A DNA stretch of 59,020 nt from Flammeovirgaceae bacterium UBA1842 (GTDB taxonomy: Bacteria > Bacteroidota > Bacteroidia > Cytophagales > Cyclobacteriaceae): contig DDIU01000038.1 in NCBI GenBank assembly GCA_002338655.1, positions 1 to 59,020 of the forward strand. Direction: 5' to 3'. This document shows, in pieces, positions 27,063-34,207 of this stretch; the first letter of the stretch is position 1, and each line of letters starts with the position of its first letter. A model generated the notes under the pieces. That model had not been told where the DNA came from, did not search any database, and saw only the letters and a list, made by a program, of their open reading frames with translations. The position numbers were made by a program, and so were the translations under genes.

Positions 27063-28103
27063 ATGTCAACTGGTGATATTTCTATAATCATTCTTAGTGG
27101 TCTCGGAGTCATACATGGCTTATTTCTAGCTATTTTTCTATGGACTTTCACCAAGGGTAATACCTTGTCAAATAAATTATTGAGTCTCTTACTAGTAGTT
27201 CTATCCTTTAGAATCGGTAAGTCTGTGTTTCTTGAATTTACTCCCAATTTAGATGTAAAAATTATATTTATTGGTCTGGGTACAATATTCGCTTTGGGGC
27301 CACTCTACTATTTATTCGTGAGAACATGCATCGACAAATCCTTCAAAATCAGGAGTACGCATTTCTTTCATTTCATTCCTTTTGTTCTAGGCGTGATATT
27401 CGGTTTTTGGATTAATGATAGTCACACAAGTACATTGCCCATGTTGTTTTTTGTGAGTGTGTTTGCCTCCTATTATTTGCATTTCCTTATTTACCTAATC
27501 ATAGGTTATAGTTACGCCCAACGAAAAAAAGCTGGTTTAAATCAAGAGGTTAATAATTTTATTAAGCTACTTTTCTTTGGGTTTTTAGCCATTTGGATTG
27601 TATATGTTTTAAATATATTTGATGAGGACATCCCTTACATTATTGGCCCTATATTGTACTCTTTAGTAGCTTACACCATCAGCTTTATAGTTATAAAAAA
27701 AGGTTATATCAATAAAATAGATCAAACAAAATATCAAACAACATCAATATCGGACGAGCAATCAAATGATATTTATCAGAACATATTGCACCTCATGGGC
27801 GATGAGCATCAATACAAGGATCCAAATCTTACATTAAAATCACTTAGCCAAAGACTTAAAGTGACTACGCAAGTATTATCAATGGTAGTCAATCAAAAAA
27901 GTCAGCAAAACTTCAATAGTTTTATCAATAGCTTCCGGGTTAAAGAATCGTTACGGTTATTTAATGAACAAGAATTTAACAATCGTACCATCGCAGCAAT
28001 TGCTTTTGAAGTTGGCTTCAATAGTATCTCCAGTTTCAATTCGGCTTTTAAGAAACAAACTGGAAAAACTCCATTGACCTATAGAAATCAGATTGCGAAA
28101 TGA
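27063..28103 (+). CDS. AraC-family regulator with N-terminal membrane domain
   Basis: A 346-residue protein. Residues 1-218 contain about seven transmembrane helices; residues 240-345 are an AraC helix-turn-helix pair (LKSLSQRLKVTTQVLSMVVN and IAFEVGFNSISSFNSAFKKQTG). This layout, a multi-pass membrane sensor fused directly to an AraC output, is common in Bacteroidota. The likely target is the DJ-1 gene 84 bases downstream, whose control region has a perfect 22-bp palindrome; this is inference. Confidence 0.87.
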   Translation: MSTGDISIIILSGLGVIHGLFLAIFLWTFTKGNTLSNKLLSLLLVVLSFRIGKSVFLEFTPNLDVKIIFIGLGTIFALGPLYYLFVRTCIDKSFKIRSTHFFHFIPFVLGVIFGFWINDSHTSTLPMLFFVSVFASYYLHFLIYLIIGYSYAQRKKAGLNQEVNNFIKLLFFGFLAIWIVYVLNIFDEDIPYIIGPILYSLVAYTISFIVIKKGYINKIDQTKYQTTSISDEQSNDIYQNILHLMGDEHQYKDPNLTLKSLSQRLKVTTQVLSMVVNQKSQQNFNSFINSFRVKESLRLFNEQEFNNRTIAAIAFEVGFNSISSFNSAFKKQTGKTPLTYRNQIAK

Positions 28104-28113
28104 TCCTTTACTT

Positions 28114-28135
28114 TACCGAAATGATCATTTCGGTA
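28114..28135. promoter_or_regulatory. Perfect 22-bp palindrome, probable operator
   Basis: The sequence from 28114 to 28135 (TACCGAAATGA followed by its exact reverse complement TCATTTCGGTA) is a perfect palindrome with no loop. The half-site CGAAATGATC also occurs at 28096-28105, exactly 21 bp (two helical turns) upstream of its copy at 28117-28126. The site lies between the AraC gene and the DJ-1 gene at 28188. No loop or T-run argues against a terminator. Confidence 0.6.
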
Positions 28136-28187
28136 GATTTATCCTTGACTGATAGCTTCATTTGTATCAAAACAAAATACAAATACT

Positions 28188-29285
28188 ATGTCGAAGCGAA
28201 GAAAAATTATCAAGTGGTCATTAATTATTTTCACAAGTCTAATCCTTGTCCTGTTTGGCTTTGGATATTGGTTTATGAGTCTCCTCTCCCCTAGGGATAT
28301 TGTAGTAGGTGTTGAAAACACACTTCCTAAAGACCTGCCTTATATCACTGAAAACCAGCTACCTTATTCAGGAAAAATTCTTGCTGTGGTTACTAGTACT
28401 GATGTTATGGGGGAAAGCGAAATGTCAACCGGTTATGAATTGACTGAACTGTCACGTGCTTATTATGTATTTCAGGCCAATGGATTTGTCGTGGACATAG
28501 CAAGCCCACTAGGCGGCAAGCCCCCTGTTGTGATTGACGATGATGATATGGGCGTATTTGATTATGCTTTTTTAAATGATTCCATTGCCCAAAAGAAAGC
28601 GAATAATACAATCGCTATGCAGGCTGTTAATGCAGATGAATATGCGGCAATCTATTTTGTTGGTGGCAAAGGAGCAATGTATGACTTTCCTCAAAATAAA
28701 TATATTCAATCCATTGTTAGGGATTTTTACGAATCAGGAAAAGTTATAGGTGCGGTATGCCATGGTCCAGCTGCGCTGATAAATGTAACATTGAGCAATG
28801 GCAGTTTACTATTGAAAGACAAGACAGTGAGTAGTTTTTCAAATAAAGAAGAGCTATTCCTAATTGCGGATGCAGCTACTATATTCCCATTTATGTTGGA
28901 GGACAAGTTAGTTGAAAAAGGGGCTGTGTTTAAAGAAGGCCATATGTATCTAGAAAACGTAATTTCAGATGGAAACTTAGTGACTGGCCAAAATCCCTGG
29001 TCTACTTGGGCAATTGCAGAAGCCGTTGTAAAACAATTGGGGCGTGAGCCAAAGAAACGTGAAAAAACTGGTGAAGAAAATTCGGTAGCTATTCTAATAG
29101 CTTTCGAAACTTATGGCTATGATCAAGCCAGTAACGTATTGACCGAATTGCGGGTAACAGAACACAAACCTGTAAACAGAGAACTGATAGCAGTACATAG
29201 TATTGTAGCGGCTATGAAATGGGATTTGACGAAAGCATTTGGTTTGGTTCGTCTATTACATCATGCAAAAGTATTGGCTTTATAA
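28188..29285 (+). CDS. Membrane-anchored DJ-1/PfpI family protein
   Basis: A 365-residue protein with one N-terminal transmembrane segment (about 10-32) and a DJ-1/PfpI domain (about 62-280) with the nucleophile elbow GAVCHGPAAL (Cys191, His192) and an acidic residue near E78. Related Hsp31-like proteins act as glyoxalases, deglycases or chaperones. The C-terminal 80 residues after the domain look helical and unique. It follows a membrane AraC regulator with a perfect palindrome between them. Confidence 0.83.
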   Translation: MSKRRKIIKWSLIIFTSLILVLFGFGYWFMSLLSPRDIVVGVENTLPKDLPYITENQLPYSGKILAVVTSTDVMGESEMSTGYELTELSRAYYVFQANGFVVDIASPLGGKPPVVIDDDDMGVFDYAFLNDSIAQKKANNTIAMQAVNADEYAAIYFVGGKGAMYDFPQNKYIQSIVRDFYESGKVIGAVCHGPAALINVTLSNGSLLLKDKTVSSFSNKEELFLIADAATIFPFMLEDKLVEKGAVFKEGHMYLENVISDGNLVTGQNPWSTWAIAEAVVKQLGREPKKREKTGEENSVAILIAFETYGYDQASNVLTELRVTEHKPVNRELIAVHSIVAAMKWDLTKAFGLVRLLHHAKVLAL

Positions 29286-29336
29286 TTCATTGTCCGGTCT
29301 ATTAATAATACCTTTGCCATATCTAAATTAATAAGT

Positions 29337-29681
29337 ATGCCAGACACACCTCCCTGCCCAAAATGCAATTCTCAATATGCCTATCCGATGGATCACCTAT
29401 TGGTGTGTCCGGAATGTGCCCATGAATGGAACCCTGATGATGTAGCTGAAGAAGAAGTAGAAACTGGCCTGGTGGTAAAAGATGCCAATGGTAGCGTGTT
29501 GCAAGATGGTGATACCGTGGTAGTGGTGAAAGACCTACCCGTAAAAGGTGCACCCAAGCCTATAAAAGCAGGTACGAAAGTAAAGAACATCCGACTAGTA
29601 GAAGGAGATCATAACATCGATTGTAAAATTGATGGCTTTGGTTCGATGGCCTTGAAATCGGAGTTTGTGAAGAAGGGGTAA
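29337..29681 (+). CDS. yjdM: PhnA/YjdM zinc-ribbon protein
   Basis: A 114-residue protein with an N-terminal zinc ribbon CPKC (7-10) and CPEC (24-27) and a C-terminal SH3-like PhnA domain (DANGSVLQDGDTVVVVKDLPVKG...KIDGFGSMALKSEFVKK). Historically named phnA; a role in phosphonate use is not established. Length and sequence pattern are standard. It marks the left border of the AT-rich methyltransferase island. Confidence 0.92.
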   Translation: MPDTPPCPKCNSQYAYPMDHLLVCPECAHEWNPDDVAEEEVETGLVVKDANGSVLQDGDTVVVVKDLPVKGAPKPIKAGTKVKNIRLVEGDHNIDCKIDGFGSMALKSEFVKKG

Positions 29682-29766
29682 ATCTCATTTGGATTATCTT
29701 GTAATTTACATGGTCCAAAAATTTTTTTAGTTCATGAAGTAGTAAGGACAATACACGGTATCTACT

Positions 29767-30162
29767 TTAGTCTTTTCCATAGAAAAGTTCCTTTAATTTA
29801 TCCTCTAAATTGGGTCTATATACGGTGATTATATTTGGTAACCCACTCACCAATTTTACTAGATCCGTTGAATTGTCTTGTGAATAAAATACAATTGGAA
29901 TTAATTCAAGATGCTCCACTTCCCTGATTTCCTTAATATATTTATCACCATTATAGGGGTCCATATGATAATCCATTATCACAGCGTCAAAATCATACAG
30001 CTCCATTTTCTGAATTATATCAATGTCTTCACCGTTAGTTGCATTTATTATCTTCAACATCCTATTATGTTTTGAGGCTATAATTTCAAGGTTTTTCTGA
30101 GCTGATCTTGCCCAATTCTCCATGTCATCAATCCATAAAAATTTCAATACTTTGGTACTCAT
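29767..30162 (-). CDS. Stand-alone response regulator receiver domain
   Basis: A 131-residue single receiver domain with no output domain. The acidic pair D12/D13 and the phospho-acceptor D64 (VIMDYHMD) are present, as is Ser94 at the switch position. The usually invariant Lys before Pro on strand five is Arg116 (YRP), which may alter phosphorylation or switching. The gene starts two bases after the dual-ATPase gene, so the two must act together: the receiver probably takes phosphate from, or docks onto, the kinase-like C-terminal module. It resembles CheY/Spo0F-type transfer proteins in form only. Confidence 0.8.
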   Translation of the reverse strand: MSTKVLKFLWIDDMENWARSAQKNLEIIASKHNRMLKIINATNGEDIDIIQKMELYDFDAVIMDYHMDPYNGDKYIKEIREVEHLELIPIVFYSQDNSTDLVKLVSGLPNIITVYRPNLEDKLKELFYGKD

Positions 30163-30164
30163 TA

Positions 30165-32417
30165 TTATCTAAATTCTAGTGTAAATACTGCTCCTTTATT
30201 TTCATTGTTCTCGGCTTTTATCGAACCTTTAAGAGATGTCATAATTTCTTTTACATGATACAAACCTAAACCTGCTCCATCAGTGGTTGTATACCCAAAA
30301 TCGTATATTCTATCCATAGAATTCGAGTCTATACCAATTCCATCATCAATAAAATTAACTACAAGCCTCTTATCTAAATGCTTAATGTCTACATACAATT
30401 TTTTGGCATTTGCTTTTTTTGCATTATTTATGATATTATCCAATACAATATTGAGCTCAATTGGCTTTATCTTTCTACTAAATTCCTTCTGATTATCAGG
30501 TCTAACAGTTATTGATAAATTTTTATCTGTAACTGTGGGGATAATATTCTGAATGTACTCTGTTATATAATTGTTTAGGTCAACAATTATTTTTTCAGTA
30601 TTAAGCTTGAAATTAGCCTTAGTGGCAAAAGCAACAACGTTTAATATCTTCTTGGTTTCGAAACTCATTAGTCTGATGATATTATTTAAATCTTCATTTG
30701 TAAGAGGTATATTATTCTGCACCCTCAATGAAATACCTTTAAGATTGTTATCAATCGTTCCAGCATAGATTCCAATATGATGCAAAAGACTAATTACTTC
30801 TTGATATTCTGAAGTATTAATTGACTTTAAAAACAGATTTTCGCTTATCTGTTCTTTGAGTTTTTTTGTGGCTTCTTCAGCTCTTTTTTGCTCCTTTTCT
30901 GCTAATGCAATTGCTTCAACTCTTGCATTTTGGATTTCCACAAGTTTTTCTCTTGCACTTTCCGCTTGTTGAATCAGTTCTTCATCTCCACTTTTATGTG
31001 CTATTTTATTTAAATTTGTAATAACCGATTCAGCACTCTGTTCTTGACTTGCAGCAATTATCTCAATAAAATCCTTAGGGACTTCAAAATCTACTATTTC
31101 ATTGCTATTGGTTAGTTTCGCAATTAAATCAGTAATTCGAGACTTAAAGTCCATAGAGGTTTCTTCTTCAATACTAAGTCCCCACTTTTGGACATCAACT
31201 ACATACTTTTCTAATCGCTTCAGTACTATCCAAAAAAAAGCTTCTAGCTCTTCATATGTTTTAGTTTTTATTAATCCGTCTCCCCTACTTGAAGTCTCAT
31301 TTAATTCGTCCGTATTTGAATAGATCTCTATTTGTCCTATTAATTCTCTTGTCCCCAAGAATCTACTATATCCTTGACTCTTTCTCTGATCTACCTTTAG
31401 AGGATCTTCACCTGGTTCACCATAAGGATATATCCGAAAACCATTCTTATAAAGAAATATATGGCCATATTGAACAACTGGAACCCCCATTCTCCTTGCA
31501 AAAGTCAGTTTAGCCGATTGATTCAAATAATAGAGCGTATATTCAATATCATCCAACCTTCTAAAGTTATTCTGCTCTTTAATCCTATATATAACAGTAC
31601 CACCATCAACTAATTCTGTGGTTACATACTCTCCATCTTTAGAGATAACAGAAATAATCTTGGTTGTCTTCAAACCCAATGTTTCGAAGATGAAATTTTC
31701 TACTTCACCATTTACTCTGTCATGATAGTCCTTAGCATTATCATCATTATCGAGCTCCTCAGGAACTTCAATTAAAATTTTAAATTTTTGCTGCCCTTTG
31801 GTTGGTTTAGGACTAATTAATTTAGAGAGTGAATCCTTTAGTTTTAAGTACTTTGGTCTATCCCATTGGCTTCGCAAATCCTCAATAACCAAAACCGTAC
31901 CGTGTTCAATTCCAAATTCGCTTTCATTTCGACTCTCATGAAGAACACTTACGTTTATAAATTCCTTTTTATCATCATCCTCGAATTTTTCCCAATCCGT
32001 TAATAATACTTGTGTTGTAGAATTCTTTTCTTGTTTAGTGGTTTCTAACATCAATTGCTTTCCTAACCTATCACATGAAAATCTACCTATTCCTTTTGCT
32101 CCTGCGAATACTTTATTTATATGAATTCTATCTCTGTAATCAAAGTTCGCATCTTCTGTCCCATCCTTCTTTGCAGAATATGCTACAAACAACCATTTTG
32201 AGATAAGGTCCTCGTAATTCATCCCCTTGCCATTATCCTTAATTATGATTCTACCTTTTCCGTTGTTAATTTCTTCAAACCTTATTAAAACTTCTGATGC
32301 ATAAGCATCAAATGAATTTTTAACCAATTCAAAGACTGCAATAAAATCATCTGTAATTAAGTCTTTACCAATTATGTTTTTGAGTGCTGAACTAACTTTG
32401 AATTCTAAGGTATCCAT
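30165..32417 (-). CDS. Protein with two GHKL ATPase modules (Hsp90/MORC-like plus histidine-kinase-like)
   Basis: A 750-residue soluble protein. The N terminus (about 10-190) is a GHKL ATPase with ELVKNSFDA (Asn34), KDNGKGM (60-66) and GAKGIGRFSCDRLG (106-119), closest to Hsp90/MutL/MORC-type enzymes. A middle region (200-430) and a coiled coil (470-530) follow. The C terminus (about 535-750) is a histidine-kinase-like unit: a DHp-like helix with LLHHIGIYAG (His546/His547), an N-box NIVLDNIINNAKKA, DDGIGID (691-697) and GAGLGLYHVKEI. It overlaps the methyltransferase stop by one base (TAATG) and precedes the receiver by two, a strict three-gene unit. GHKL ATPases are known in operons with 5mC methylases; this double form with a receiver looks like a signalling or defence ATPase (inference). 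Confidence 0.82.
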   Translation of the reverse strand: MDTLEFKVSSALKNIIGKDLITDDFIAVFELVKNSFDAYASEVLIRFEEINNGKGRIIIKDNGKGMNYEDLISKWLFVAYSAKKDGTEDANFDYRDRIHINKVFAGAKGIGRFSCDRLGKQLMLETTKQEKNSTTQVLLTDWEKFEDDDKKEFINVSVLHESRNESEFGIEHGTVLVIEDLRSQWDRPKYLKLKDSLSKLISPKPTKGQQKFKILIEVPEELDNDDNAKDYHDRVNGEVENFIFETLGLKTTKIISVISKDGEYVTTELVDGGTVIYRIKEQNNFRRLDDIEYTLYYLNQSAKLTFARRMGVPVVQYGHIFLYKNGFRIYPYGEPGEDPLKVDQRKSQGYSRFLGTRELIGQIEIYSNTDELNETSSRGDGLIKTKTYEELEAFFWIVLKRLEKYVVDVQKWGLSIEEETSMDFKSRITDLIAKLTNSNEIVDFEVPKDFIEIIAASQEQSAESVITNLNKIAHKSGDEELIQQAESAREKLVEIQNARVEAIALAEKEQKRAEEATKKLKEQISENLFLKSINTSEYQEVISLLHHIGIYAGTIDNNLKGISLRVQNNIPLTNEDLNNIIRLMSFETKKILNVVAFATKANFKLNTEKIIVDLNNYITEYIQNIIPTVTDKNLSITVRPDNQKEFSRKIKPIELNIVLDNIINNAKKANAKKLYVDIKHLDKRLVVNFIDDGIGIDSNSMDRIYDFGYTTTDGAGLGLYHVKEIMTSLKGSIKAENNENKGAVFTLEFR

Positions 32418-33664
32418 TATTTAATCATAGATTTTAGTATAATTCCTGCTTGCTCTCCAAATAAAGGAGGAATCGCATTTCCGATTTGTGAATACCTTGG
32501 CACTTCATTTGTCCTCCTTTTTCCTCCAGTAGTATATTTTCCTTTAAATTGGTATGTATCTGGAAAGGACTGAATACGCGCATATTCTCGAACGGTCATG
32601 ATACGTGGCTCGCAATAATGAATATAGTCATCTGGTAGTGTAGTAATAGTAGGTGTAGGCTTTTTTGCATCTAGTATTTTGGTGCTACTTTTTTTTAAAT
32701 TAAATCTGTTTCTGTATTCAGAGCTGGTCAAATGTTCGTTTATAGCTATCTGAAACCGACTTTTTACTTCTTCTGAATGTCTAGCGTATCGATGGCTATC
32801 TATTTCACTTTTATCTCCTTTATGCTTTCGCATAAACTTTTGATACTTAGATTTTATCCCCCCATATATGCCAGCATTGAACTTAGGTGTTTCAGAAGCA
32901 ATTGTTCCATTTGATTGTAATAAATCAGAAATCGCTTCCTCCAACGTTGGATTGACAATCAAATCCTTATTAATTAAAAAACTCTCCTTGTTTTCGTATA
33001 GTCTATTGAAGAAAGTTTCACTATTTATCTCTGGATTTTGAGCAAATAATTTATTTTCAACACCAACAAGAATAAATCGAGTTCGTTTTTGTGGAATACC
33101 ATAATTTGAAAAGTTAATTAGTTGTCCCTTAACTTTATAACCCAATACCTCCAGTTCTTCTTCTACAAAAGATGAATACGCTCTTCCCCTAACATTATTT
33201 TTCTTAAATCCATTTGTAAACCCTTTTACATTTTCAAAAAAAATAGTTTTAGGGCGAACGAGTTTAATGAACTTGATATATGAGTTAATTAAACTATTTC
33301 TGGAATCACTTTCAACTCTTCTTCCAGCCATCGAAAAACCTTGGCAAGGCGGTCCACCAGCAACCAAATCGACCTTACCTCTCAGAGAAGTCAATTCTTC
33401 AGAAAAATCTTCAATTATTTGATTGATATCATGATTTTTTTTCTCTAACCAATCAGGCCAATCAAAATGGTTTTTCTTTTTGATTAGGTTGAAATTTAAC
33501 GTTTCAAAAGCATCAATGCTCTTTTCAATTGCAAATAACCCTTTCCATTCTCCTGAATTATGAAGACCTAAAGACAATCCACCACAGCCTGCAAACAAAT
33601 CAATATAAACCGATTTACTAATTTCTGTCGTTTCCTTAATTTCGTTATTCGTATTTTCCGTCAT
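32417..33664 (-). CDS. DNA (cytosine-5-)-methyltransferase
   Basis: About 415 residues with all main C5-methyltransferase motifs in order: IDLFAGCGGLSLGLH (motif I, SAM binding), GGPPCQGFSMAGRR (motif IV, catalytic Cys), FFENVKGF (VI), QKRTRFILVG (VIII), the target recognition region, REYARIQSFPDTY (IX) and YSQIGNAIPP (X). Upstream in-frame codons back to 33739 would add a hydrophobic 25-residue extension unlike the family, so I start at the ATG at 33664. No restriction endonuclease or Vsr gene is adjacent, so it is an orphan methylase or part of the following ATPase-receiver system. Codon and base use are markedly AT-rich, consistent with transfer. Confidence 0.92.
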   Translation of the reverse strand: MTENTNNEIKETTEISKSVYIDLFAGCGGLSLGLHNSGEWKGLFAIEKSIDAFETLNFNLIKKKNHFDWPDWLEKKNHDINQIIEDFSEELTSLRGKVDLVAGGPPCQGFSMAGRRVESDSRNSLINSYIKFIKLVRPKTIFFENVKGFTNGFKKNNVRGRAYSSFVEEELEVLGYKVKGQLINFSNYGIPQKRTRFILVGVENKLFAQNPEINSETFFNRLYENKESFLINKDLIVNPTLEEAISDLLQSNGTIASETPKFNAGIYGGIKSKYQKFMRKHKGDKSEIDSHRYARHSEEVKSRFQIAINEHLTSSEYRNRFNLKKSSTKILDAKKPTPTITTLPDDYIHYCEPRIMTVREYARIQSFPDTYQFKGKYTTGGKRRTNEVPRYSQIGNAIPPLFGEQAGIILKSMIK

Positions 33665-33802
33665 ACTTGGTAAAACAAGCACAAAAGCACAAATATAAAA
33701 AGAGAAATAGAATATTTGATATTTAAAAAATCTTGGCACAAAAGGTCAATTTGAAAAGACTATAGCAATAAGAGTTTCTCACTAGTTAAATCTCTTTATA
33801 AA

Positions 33803-33952
33803 TTAAAGCCTACATCCATTTTTTGAACAGGTAATTTTTTCATTGGAATTCACCCAATGATCGGGATTATCTTTCGTGTTGAATCCACAACCTGTTGTTC
33901 CTCCTTCTGTTCCTCTATGAACCTCTTTTGTTGGTATGTGCTTTACTGCCAT
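33803..33952 (-). CDS. Small Cys-containing protein upstream of the methyltransferase
   Basis: A 49-residue reading frame from ATG at 33952 to TAA at 33803. It starts MAVKHIPTKEVHRGTEGG and contains GCGF, a central HW pair and ITCSKNGC, giving cysteines at 22, 42 and 47 and histidines at 5, 12 and 32 that could bind a metal. The composition is protein-like (ordered charged and Gly residues) despite the AT-rich setting. It sits 138 bases upstream of the methyltransferase on the same strand. I believe similar small ORFs occur beside cytosine methylases in Bacteroidota, but cannot confirm this. Role unknown; a regulatory or RNA/DNA-binding mini-protein is possible. Confidence 0.65.
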   Translation of the reverse strand: MAVKHIPTKEVHRGTEGGTTGCGFNTKDNPDHWVNSNEKITCSKNGCRL

Positions 33953-34078
33953 GATTTTAGTTTTTAATTGTGCTTTAATTTAACGCCAATGGAATTATAG
34001 TATTTAATTACAATTAACAGTCGTGCGTTCAGTTTGCTCAATTATATCTCAATTGATTCATTATCACTTTTATCGTTA

Positions 34079-34115
34079 AGTAAAAACACCTATAAAATTG
34101 AGTAAAAACACCTAT
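34079..34115 (-). promoter_or_regulatory. Two helically phased 15-bp direct repeats (operator candidate)
   Basis: AGTAAAAACACCTAT occurs at 34079-34093 and again at 34101-34115, start-to-start distance 22 bp (about two helical turns). They lie about 130 bases upstream of the small Cys gene that opens the minus-strand island. The spacing suits a dimeric regulator binding the same DNA face. On the minus strand the unit reads ATAGGTGTTTTTACT. Confidence 0.5.
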
Positions 34116-34157
34116 GTCTACTGCTTTATATATCAAAGCAAGATCTTACCCATAAAA

Positions 34158-34183
34158 AAAAGGCCATCTTCCGATGGCCTTTT
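34158..34183 (-). terminator. Rho-independent terminator of ahcY
   Basis: AAAAGGCCATC (34158-34168) pairs perfectly with GATGGCCTTTT (34173-34183) across a 4-base loop, and on the minus strand a T-run follows. It ends the ahcY transcript and insulates the island. Confidence 0.9.
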
Positions 34184-34207
34184 CTACTTTATAAAGAAGT
34201 TTAATTC

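Larger units (their letters stand above)
33665..34207. other. Control region of the methyltransferase island
   Basis: This spacer holds one small gene (33803-33952, minus), an AT-rich 120-base stretch upstream of it, two phased 15-base direct repeats (34079-34115) and the ahcY terminator (34158-34183). Nothing else is recognised. Confidence 0.6.

Noticed and set aside
33665..33739. Upstream extension of the methyltransferase
   Set aside because: The extra 25 residues are hydrophobic and unlike the N terminus of C5-methyltransferases; the ATG at 33664 gives a normal start.
29767..33952. Complete restriction-modification system
   Set aside because: A cytosine methyltransferase is present, but no restriction endonuclease, Vsr nuclease or helicase is found in the flanks up to phnA and ahcY.
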